The position numbers were made by a program, and so were the translations under genes. Shown in pieces: positions 15,466 to 21,592 of a stretch of DNA of 21,592 nt (positions are counted from its first letter, which is position 1; each line of letters starts with the position of its first letter). The notes under the pieces are model-generated. The model was not told where the DNA came from and made no database searches. It worked only from the letters and a program-made list of their open reading frames with translations. The stretch is from Chloroflexota bacterium (GTDB lineage: Bacteria > Chloroflexota > Anaerolineae > Promineifilales > Promineifilaceae): assembly GCA_024223125.1 (NCBI GenBank), contig JAAEOP010000947.1, positions 1-21,592 of the forward strand, in the 5' to 3' direction.

Positions 15466-16101
15466 GTGAAAGATTTAGTACCCCAAAGTGGTTACTATTA
15501 CCCCAACAAAATGGGCCGTATACTCCTTGTTTCTATGGAAGAAGTGATGGGGCGGAACGGATTAAATGCCTTGTTGAATTTAATTGACCTGCGCGAATTT
15601 CAACAGGAGTTGCCTCCCGATAATTTGGAAAGAGAATTTGATTTTGCCAATATTAGCAATCTAAGCAAAGCTCTGCGTGAAATCTATGGGCTGCGAGGCG
15701 GCCGAGGGTTAGCTTTACGAGGTGGACGGGCAATTTTTTCCAAAGGATTACGCCATTTTGGCGCCCTGGCGGGTGTTAGCGATTTAGCCTTTAAGGTATT
15801 ACCTCTTAAAACCAAACTCAAAATAGGTGTTCCGGCCGTGGCCCGCATCTTTTCCCAATTTAGTGATCAGGGCAGTCATGTTGGGGAGAAAGATGATCAT
15901 TTCTTATATACTATTGATCGTTGTTCAGAATGTTGGCAGCAAACCTCAGATCGGCCGATATGTTATATTGCCGTGGGTATTTTGCAGGAGACATTGCGCT
16001 GGGTGAGCGGCGGGCTGGAATTTCGAGTGGACCAGGTGGCTTGCAAAGCGATGGGGGATGAGGCCTGTGTTTTCAAAATTGACAAAGACCCGATTAAGTA
16101 A
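15466..16101 (+). CDS. V4R-domain protein, putative small-molecule sensor
   Basis: A 211-residue protein starting with GTG at 15466, supported by GGAGG at 15455-15459. The C-terminal third fits the V4R (4-vinyl reductase) domain: ICYIAVGILQETLRWVSGG, then VACKAMGDEACVFKI with the final Gly-Asp-x-x-Cys-x-Phe signature. Cysteines 153, 156, 166, 193 and 201 could bind a metal or sense a ligand. The N-terminal ~140 residues (PNKMGRILLVSMEEVMGRNGLNALL...) form an alpha-rich region seen with V4R proteins. V4R domains occur in bacteriochlorophyll-related proteins and as ligand-sensing parts of regulators. Here the domain is stand-alone, followed 173 bases later by a response regulator on the same strand, so a signalling role is the best guess. 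Confidence 0.8.
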   Translation: MKDLVPQSGYYYPNKMGRILLVSMEEVMGRNGLNALLNLIDLREFQQELPPDNLEREFDFANISNLSKALREIYGLRGGRGLALRGGRAIFSKGLRHFGALAGVSDLAFKVLPLKTKLKIGVPAVARIFSQFSDQGSHVGEKDDHFLYTIDRCSECWQQTSDRPICYIAVGILQETLRWVSGGLEFRVDQVACKAMGDEACVFKIDKDPIK

Positions 16102-16168
16102 AATTAACTTCATAAATATTAGACCATACATCATTTAGCTATTAATGTTAACTTAAGCGTAGACTTCG

Positions 16169-16191
16169 CAGGTTTAAGTATTGGAAACCTG
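16169..16191. repeat. Small inverted repeat upstream of the response regulator
   Basis: CAGGTTT (16169-16175) and AAACCTG (16185-16191) pair around a 9-base loop. The preceding AGACTTCG is the kind of flank seen in palindromic repeats, but only a partial element is present. It may end V4R transcription weakly or be a relic. Confidence 0.45.
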
Positions 16192-16274
16192 TGATGCATT
16201 TAACATCTATGATCGTTTAACAAATTCCAGGTACAATGATGATTGTTATTTATGAATCATCAAGGAAGAAACAT

Positions 16275-17144
16275 GTGAGTGACGAAAAAAAAGGACAGCA
16301 TAAGATATTTATCGTTGAAGATGACCTCGATTTATCAGAAATGTTGAGTGCCTACTTCCGCGTACAAGGATATGATGTATCTACGGCATCACGCGGGGAA
16401 GACGCCATTAATGAAATTAGCAATAATATTCCTGATGTCGCTGTTTTAGATATTCGCTTGCCTGATATTGACGGCTATGAGGTCTGTCGCCGATTACGGC
16501 ACGCTCGGCGCACACAAAATTTGCCGGTTATCTTTTTAACGGAAAAGCGAGATCGGGATGATAAATTGGCCGGTTTGGAACTGGGCGCGATAGATTACAT
16601 TACCAAACCGTTTGATATTCAAGAATTGCGGCTGCGTATTCGCAATGCGCTGCGCCGGGCACAGTTGAGTACGCTGCAAAATCCGGTTACGGGTTTACCG
16701 GAAGGTATTCTGGTGCGGGAGCGTTTAGACCAGATGTTGAAGCAGCCGGAATGGGGTGTGGTGTCGGCCGGTATTCGTGGGTTAGGCAAGTTTCGGGATA
16801 AGTTTGGGTTTGTGGCCGCAGATGATGTGTCGCGGGCGGTAACGTTGATGATTACGAACGCGGTGCAGGAAAGTGGATCGGGTGAAGATTTTGTTGGTCA
16901 TACGGATACAGGCGACTTTGTCATTATTACGTCGGCCGCTAGAAGTAATAAGCTGGCAGAAAGATGTCTGGTGCGCTTGCAGCCTTCGATTCAATATTTT
17001 TATCCAGCGTTGGATCGACAGCGGCTGCATGAATTGCCGGAATCTGATAGATTGACGGTGCGGGTTTCTGCAATTTCGGACAAGGATGAACCTATCAATT
17101 CGTTGGAATCGCTGTTTGAAGCGTTGGAAAATCGTCGGTTATAA
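16275..17144 (+). CDS. Response regulator with degenerate GGDEF-like domain
   Basis: The frame is open from an ATG at 16236, but AAGGAAG at 16262-16268 places the start at the GTG at 16275 (289 residues). The receiver domain (residues ~10-125) has the acidic pocket Glu15/Asp16/Asp17, phosphoacceptor Asp59 (VLDIRLPDIDGYE), Thr89 and Lys111 (TKPFD), all intact. The second half begins NPVTGLPEG, the usual first motif of GGDEF domains, and contains a GKFRDKFGFVAADDV helix. The catalytic GGDEF loop is replaced by HTDTGDF (209-215), so cyclic-di-GMP synthesis is unlikely. It may be a phosphorylation-controlled binding module. No histidine kinase is in the window. Confidence 0.88.
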   Translation: MSDEKKGQHKIFIVEDDLDLSEMLSAYFRVQGYDVSTASRGEDAINEISNNIPDVAVLDIRLPDIDGYEVCRRLRHARRTQNLPVIFLTEKRDRDDKLAGLELGAIDYITKPFDIQELRLRIRNALRRAQLSTLQNPVTGLPEGILVRERLDQMLKQPEWGVVSAGIRGLGKFRDKFGFVAADDVSRAVTLMITNAVQESGSGEDFVGHTDTGDFVIITSAARSNKLAERCLVRLQPSIQYFYPALDRQRLHELPESDRLTVRVSAISDKDEPINSLESLFEALENRRL

Positions 17145-17231
17145 GTTTGTCTTACCATTTTTAATCCTTTGTGATTTTGATACAATCGTATAGTTTGCAA
17201 GTGGCAATTTTGCAAGTCAGTAACACGTTGG

Positions 17232-17265
17232 AATCAGGGCTATTAGTAGCCCTGATTTTGTTTTG
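17232..17265 (+). terminator. Rho-independent terminator after the response regulator
   Basis: An 11-bp perfect stem, 17232-17242 against 17247-17257, has a TTAG loop and is followed by TTGTTTTG. It ends the response-regulator transcript but lies only 5-13 bases before the next ATG (17271), where a ribosome site would be expected. Confidence 0.75.
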
Positions 17266-17270
17266 AGTTT

Positions 17271-20200
17271 ATGAAGCGGTTTTTGCGGTTTAGAATAGAT
17301 TTTTTTGTTGTACTTGGTTTTTTTGTTTTGCCACTGTTGTTGTTTGGGAATGTAACATTAGGTGGCAAGACGATGCTGCCGATAGATAATTTGTTTCAAT
17401 GGGCGCCATGGACGGCTGCGGCCAACCAATTCTACATCACCACTTCCCACAACCCCCTCATTACAGATCTGATTATTGAGAATTACGTCTGGAAGCAGTT
17501 TATTCGAGAAAATATCACCACGCCAACGCAGCTTTTGTGGAATCCGTATTTGTTTGGCGGAGTTCCGTTTTTGGCGGCCGGGCAGCATGGAGCGTATTAC
17601 CCGTTTAGTGTGCTGTTTCTCATCCTGCCCTTGAGCAAGGCATATGGCTGGTACGCGGTTAGCCAGTTGTGGCTGGCGGGGGTGTTGATGTATGTGTACG
17701 GTCGTGTTCTGGGACTCAGACGTAGTTCGGCCGCGTTGGCCGCGTTGGTGTATCAGGGGGGCGGGTTTATTGTGGTTAGCGCGGCCGTGTTTCCTATGGT
17801 CATCGGGGCAGTGGCTTGGCTACCATTGCTATTGGCTTGTGTTGATAAGGTGATTGGCAGTTCTGTGAATTGGGCTAAAACAACATGGTTGTGGGTGGTT
17901 GTGGGATCTGTCGCATTAGGTACGCAAATTTTTGCCGGGCACATTGAATTTACTATTTACACGCTGCTGGTGGTGGCGGTGTATGGTGTGTGGCGGGTGG
18001 GGCAAGTGGCAAGTGGCAAGTATGCAAGTAGAACTGATTACCGATCACTGATTACTGAACACTGTTTACGGCCGTTCCTCTGGCTCACGGGTATGGTTTT
18101 GCTGGGTCTGATGATCGGGGCGGTACAGTTGGTTCCTTTGTTTGAATTGGGGCAGGCGAACTTTCGGGAAGCGTCGGCCAGTTTTGCTGAGGTGCAAAGT
18201 TATGCCTTTCCTAAACGACGGCTGGCGACGTTGGCGATGCCCAACTTTTTTGGCAATCCGGCACATCAGGCTGTGGTGGATGTGTTGAGCGGTGTGACGG
18301 CGCCGGTCAGGCAGAATTATTATGGGCAGCCAGTAGTTACGACGGAGTGGGGGATTAAGAATTATGTGGAGGGCGGCATTTATTTGGGCATTTTGCCTTT
18401 GTTTTTGGCGCTATTGGGGGTGTATGGGGGGCTGCGGTTTGGGGACGAGACAGACGGGGATGGGGGATCCTTGTTTGGCAAGGGTTCTGCCCGCCTGTCT
18501 CGCCCCTACAACGGTCGTCGGGGGATAACGGTTTTTTATTTGTTGCTGTCGTTGTTTTCGTTGGCGTTTATTTTTGGGACGCCATTGTATGCTTTGTTGT
18601 ATTATGGGCTGCCGTTTGTGAACCAGTTGCATACACCGTTTCGTTGGGTGTTTCCGTTGTCGTTGGCGGTGGCTGTGTTGGCTGGGTTTGGGGTAGATTA
18701 CCTTTCAGCAACTAGAAAATGGCAGACGGTGAGGAAGTGGCAATCGGGGAGTAGCAAGTATGCAAGTGGCAAGTGGCAAGTTGCAAGTAGGACGGAAAAC
18801 GGATTACGGATTGCGGATTACGGGTTACGGCCGTTATTCTTGTGGAGCAAACCATCCTTCATTACCGGGTTAGCTGGAGTTGCTTTGTGGAGCGGGGCGC
18901 TGTTGCTGATGGGGTTGTTTGCTTCACGGCCGTTGTACCCACAAATTGAACCATTGGTGGAACGGATTTTTCTGGGGATGGCGTTGGCGGCCGATGTGTT
19001 CCCCGATGCGCGTACATTTTACAGCTATGAATACCGACAGTTGTTTTTGTTGAGCTTGATGTTGGTGGGTACGGGAGCTACGCTGCGCGTTAGTCGCTGT
19101 CCTATTTTTGTTGGGCGTTGGGGTGGCCGTAGACCCATCTGGCTGTTCATGGCTGCTGGGTTGATTGTGCTGGATATATGGGCGGCCAACAGAGGTTTTC
19201 ATGCGGCCAATGATCCGACGCTGCTGGCGTACAAGCCAGAATTGGCGCTATGGTTGGAAGCACAGCCTGGTTTGTGGCGGCTGACCAGCTTTACACCGCA
19301 GGGAGACACGCCGTTTCATGCCAATTCTGGCTGGCTGTTCAATTTGCCTGATGTACGTGGCTATGACTCCATCATTCCCAAACAATATACGCAATATTTG
19401 GGCGCAATTGAACCCCAGGGGGAACTGCCCTTTAACCGCATTCAACCGTTCAAAATGTGGCAGTCGCTCAACTCACCGCTGTTGGATGTGCTGGGGGTAA
19501 AATATGTGATTACGTCGGAAACGATTGAGTTGCCTAAATATGAATTGACCTGGGAAGGGGAAGGGGTGCGGGTGTATGAGAATCTGGGAGTTGCACCGCG
19601 GGCTTATACGCTGCCGGTGTCGCAAACGGCCGTGATGCCTGATCCTCTCACAGCTATGACTGAATATGATCCCCGCAGTTTTGTGGTGATAGGGGAGGGA
19701 GATTGGGGATTAGAGATTGGAGATTCGACAAGTACGCCCAATCTCCAATCCTTCGGTTTCGCTCAGGACAAGCCTCCAACCTCCAATCTCCAACCGGCCG
19801 ACATCATCGCCAACAGCAACATCGAAGTAATTGTACAAACGGCCGTATCCGAACCATCCTGGCTCATTTTGAATGACAGTTACTTCCCCGGCTGGAAGGT
19901 GTTTGTGAAGCCAGTTGGCACGGGGGAGGAGACTGAACGGCAAACAGAGATTACACGGGTCAATGGAAATTTTCGGGGCGTGCAGTTGGAACCGGGCGCC
20001 TGGGAAGTGCGTTTTCGTTACAGTCCCCTCACGTTTCAATTGGGTGGCTTGGCAAGTGCAATGGCGATGGTGATTTTGGTTTTTGGTACGGCCGTGTGGG
20101 GCTGGCGTATCTTCTACAAACCCACAGGTAACGTCTCTAAAATCCACAGCATTGCTAAAAACAGTCTGGCCCCGATGGCCCTTAATTTGTTCAACAAATT

Positions 20201-21592
20201 TATAGATTTTGTCTTTGCTATGTTTTATTTGCGTGTGCTGGGGCCGGCAGGAGCGGGCAGCTTTCAGACGGCCATTGTGACGGCCGGTATTTTTGACATT
20301 GTAGCGAACTATGGTCTGGACATCCTTTTCATCCGTGATGTGTCGCATGACCATAATAAAACATCCAACTATTTGTTCAACACCACCATTTTACGAATCG
20401 GTATCGCCTTTTTTGCCGCCTTGCCCGTTTTTGTTCTTATCTTTGTGACCAACCGCCTGCCAGATAGCAATCCGCTAACGTCGGCCGAAATTGTGGCTAC
20501 GATTTTGATTATGGTAGGCATGGTTTTTTCGGGTATGAGCAAAGGGGTGACGGGCTTGTTTTATGTGCATGAAGAGGCAGAAACCCCGGCGGCAATGACC
20601 ACAGCCACCACCATCATGAAAGTGGGGTTTGGGGTGATGGTGTTATTGGCCGGATATAGTTTTGTGGGCTTAGCGGCCGTTTCCATCCTCACTAATCTTC
20701 TCACCCTTGTTGTTCTCGTTGTTTTGGCGCTGCGAAAGTATGATTTACCTGGCCCCTGGAAGCTGGATATTGGTTTGCAGCAACGGATGCTGAACATGGG
20801 TTTTCCGCTCATGCTCATTCATTTGCTGCAAACGATCTTTATCTCTATTGACACCTATTTGCTGCGGGTGATGCTGCCCAATGGTCAGGAGGTAGCCGGT
20901 TGGTACAGCAGCGCGTATAAATGGTTCAATGCCCTGCAAATCATCCCTTCGTTCTTTACGCTGGCATTGTTCCCCATCATCACTCGTGAAATTAAGGATT
21001 CGCTGGAATCGGCACGAAGGATGTATGGGATGGCGATTAAGATTATGTATTTGTTAGCGCTGCCAGTAGCGGCCGTAACCTGGTATCTGGCGTATCCACT
21101 AGTGCGACTTGTGGGCGGGCCGGAATTTTTGCCGCATGGGGCTATTGCGCTGCAAATTGTCATCTGGTCTATTCCTATTGGCTGGATGAATAGTGTAACG
21201 AACTATGTTCTCATCAGCCTGGGATTAGAACGGATGCAGCCGCGAGCATTTACGGCCGGGGTGCTGTTCAACATCGTCACCAATCTCTTGTTTATTCCCC
21301 TGTTTACCTATGTGGCGGCGGGAGTGACAACTATTTTGTCTGAGGTCGTACTGCTGCTGGTGTTTGAATATTATTTGCGACGACGGATGCCGGGGGTGCG
21401 TTGGGGTGGCTTTTTGTGGAAGCCAGGGTTGGTAACGGCCGTGACTGTCACAGCTATGTATCTGGGCGGACAAATTCATCTGCTGGTAGGATTATTTGGC
21501 ATTTTACTTTATCCGGCCGGGCTGCTGGCGTTGCGGGTAGTGGGACCAGATGAACGCAAAATTCTGGCGGATATTCTGCCTGCGTCCATTGC
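17271..21592 (+). CDS. Fused YfhO-like membrane glycosyltransferase and Wzx/MVF-type flippase (3' end outside window)
   Basis: I read this frame codon by codon from the ATG at 17271 to the window end: more than 1440 codons with no stop. Residues 1 to about 950 form a YfhO-like (GT-C type) membrane protein: PIDNLFQWAPW (37-47), a conserved WNPYLFGGVPF (90-100), about a dozen hydrophobic segments, then an extracytoplasmic region with LILNDSYFPGW and a last membrane segment (ASAMAMVILVFGTAVWGW). A short linker (RIFYKPTGN) leads into a polysaccharide flippase beginning near residue 955 (IAKNSLAPMALNLFNKFIDFVF, YLRVLGPAGAGSFQTA). YfhO proteins glycosylate surface polymers or lipids from lipid-linked sugars; flippases move lipid-linked sugars across the membrane. 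One chain could couple the two steps. No Shine-Dalgarno sequence is visible before 17271, and none before possible flippase starts. Four repeat-derived stretches lie in frame within the YfhO part. Confidence 0.85.
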   Translation, partial: MKRFLRFRIDFFVVLGFFVLPLLLFGNVTLGGKTMLPIDNLFQWAPWTAAANQFYITTSHNPLITDLIIENYVWKQFIRENITTPTQLLWNPYLFGGVPFLAAGQHGAYYPFSVLFLILPLSKAYGWYAVSQLWLAGVLMYVYGRVLGLRRSSAALAALVYQGGGFIVVSAAVFPMVIGAVAWLPLLLACVDKVIGSSVNWAKTTWLWVVVGSVALGTQIFAGHIEFTIYTLLVVAVYGVWRVGQVASGKYASRTDYRSLITEHCLRPFLWLTGMVLLGLMIGAVQLVPLFELGQANFREASASFAEVQSYAFPKRRLATLAMPNFFGNPAHQAVVDVLSGVTAPVRQNYYGQPVVTTEWGIKNYVEGGIYLGILPLFLALLGVYGGLRFGDETDGDGGSLFGKGSARLSRPYNGRRGITVFYLLLSLFSLAFIFGTPLYALLYYGLPFVNQLHTPFRWVFPLSLAVAVLAGFGVDYLSATRKWQTVRKWQSGSSKYASGKWQVASRTENGLRIADYGLRPLFLWSKPSFITGLAGVALWSGALLLMGLFASRPLYPQIEPLVERIFLGMALAADVFPDARTFYSYEYRQLFLLSLMLVGTGATLRVSRCPIFVGRWGGRRPIWLFMAAGLIVLDIWAANRGFHAANDPTLLAYKPELALWLEAQPGLWRLTSFTPQGDTPFHANSGWLFNLPDVRGYDSIIPKQYTQYLGAIEPQGELPFNRIQPFKMWQSLNSPLLDVLGVKYVITSETIELPKYELTWEGEGVRVYENLGVAPRAYTLPVSQTAVMPDPLTAMTEYDPRSFVVIGEGDWGLEIGDSTSTPNLQSFGFAQDKPPTSNLQPADIIANSNIEVIVQTAVSEPSWLILNDSYFPGWKVFVKPVGTGEETERQTEITRVNGNFRGVQLEPGAWEVRFRYSPLTFQLGGLASAMAMVILVFGTAVWGWRIFYKPTGNVSKIHSIAKNSLAPMALNLFNKFIDFVFAMFYLRVLGPAGAGSFQTAIVTAGIFDIVANYGLDILFIRDVSHDHNKTSNYLFNTTILRIGIAFFAALPVFVLIFVTNRLPDSNPLTSAEIVATILIMVGMVFSGMSKGVTGLFYVHEEAETPAAMTTATTIMKVGFGVMVLLAGYSFVGLAAVSILTNLLTLVVLVVLALRKYDLPGPWKLDIGLQQRMLNMGFPLMLIHLLQTIFISIDTYLLRVMLPNGQEVAGWYSSAYKWFNALQIIPSFFTLALFPIITREIKDSLESARRMYGMAIKIMYLLALPVAAVTWYLAYPLVRLVGGPEFLPHGAIALQIVIWSIPIGWMNSVTNYVLISLGLERMQPRAFTAGVLFNIVTNLLFIPLFTYVAAGVTTILSEVVLLLVFEYYLRRRMPGVRWGGFLWKPGLVTAVTVTAMYLGGQIHLLVGLFGILLYPAGLLALRVVGPDERKILADILPASI
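18003..18062 (+). repeat. In-frame repeat segment 1: GCAAGTGGCAAGT and GATTACTGA-type units
   Basis: About 60 bases inside the YfhO part (residues ~245-264). The sequence repeats CAAGTGGCAAGTATGCAAGTA and then GATTACCGATCACTGATTACTGAA. The same CAAGTGGCAA unit occurs at 18754-18790 and upstream of the gene near 17198-17215. Translated, it gives a hydrophilic stretch after a membrane segment (VWRVGQVASGKYAS), probably a loop. Confidence 0.7.
18438..18522 (+). repeat. In-frame repeat segment 2: imperfect inverted repeat
   Basis: GGGGACGAGACAGACGGG at the left and the near-complement CCCGCCTGTCTCGCCCC at the right bracket about 35 bases with TTTGGCAAGGGTTCTGC. The region encodes residues ~390-418, a Gly/Asp/Arg-rich insert between two membrane segments, and reads like an intergenic palindromic element captured in frame. 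Confidence 0.6.
18738..18830 (+). repeat. In-frame repeat segment 3: CAAGTGGCAA and GGATTAC units
   Basis: About 90 bases encoding residues ~490-521. It combines GCAAGTATGCAAGTGGCAAG with GGATTACGGATTGCGGATTA, the latter built of the heptamer unit at 15249-15304. The protein shows the matching repeat NGLRIADYGLRP. Confidence 0.75.
19699..19793 (+). repeat. In-frame repeat segment 4: GAGATTGG-family element
   Basis: Bases 19699-19725 are identical over 27 bases to 7242-7268 in the ruvC-ruvA gap. The right part carries complementary AATCTCCAATC units (19739-19750 and 19783-19790), with a TCCTTCGGTTTCGCTCAGGA block between them. It encodes residues ~809-842 (GDWGLEIGD ... TSNLQP) and keeps the frame. 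Confidence 0.85.

Noticed and set aside
16236..16274. ATG at 16236 as start of the response regulator
   Set aside because: The GTG at 16275 has AAGGAAG at the right distance and places the start close to the receiver domain; the extra 13 residues have no ribosome site.
19710..20354. Minus-strand open frame of 214 codons inside the fusion gene
   Set aside because: It lies opposite a clear YfhO/flippase frame and has no recognisable motifs; treated as a shadow.

Overview
The window looks like a chromosomal segment of a bacterium with a large, mosaic genome, most likely a Chloroflexota of the Anaerolineae type. This is an inference from gene content: yebC-ruvC-ruvA beside a tricorn-type protease, a V4R-domain sensor, YfhO-like and flippase-like envelope genes, many TTG/GTG starts, and many toxin-antitoxin modules and simple repeats. 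No rRNA or tRNA is present to fix the phylogeny. A by-eye count finds the palindrome ACGGCCGT about 28 times in 21.6 kb. Chance predicts well under one, so this looks like a genome-wide signature.

Layout. (1) 1-1464: the 3' end of an RHS/YD-repeat protein with its core-domain end and a short, compositionally different tip. (2) 1465-3325: a cassette-like stretch with two toxin-antitoxin modules, RelE/YafQ-type and BrnT/BrnA-type. Each module is followed by a copy of a related repeat ending in an (A)CGGCCG box. (3) 3326-8539, minus strand: yebC, ruvC, ruvA and a tricorn protease, with two hairpin repeats of the GAGATTGG family between genes. (4) 8685-8990: a HigA-like antitoxin with no visible toxin, convergent with region 5. 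(5) 8981-13722, minus strand: a three-gene operon of a large N6-adenine DNA methyltransferase, a small PD-(D/E)XK-like protein and a GT8/glycogenin-like glycosyltransferase. The last two overlap by ATGA, and a good promoter lies upstream of the first. (6) 13816-15168, minus strand: a GH1 beta-glycosidase. (7) 15221-15304: an array of twelve heptamers. (8) 15466-17144, plus strand: a V4R-domain protein and a response regulator with a degenerate GGDEF-like domain. (9) 17271 to the window end: one uninterrupted frame of more than 1440 codons joining a YfhO-like membrane glycosyltransferase to a Wzx/MVF-type flippase.

The most notable points are the YfhO-flippase fusion, the in-frame presence of several dispersed repeat families inside that gene, the HIP1-like abundance of ACGGCCGT, the restriction-modification-like operon coupled to a glycosyltransferase, and the repeat-delimited toxin-antitoxin cassettes. 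The sequence alone does not prove a new system. The operon in region 5 and the fusion in region 9 are the best candidates.
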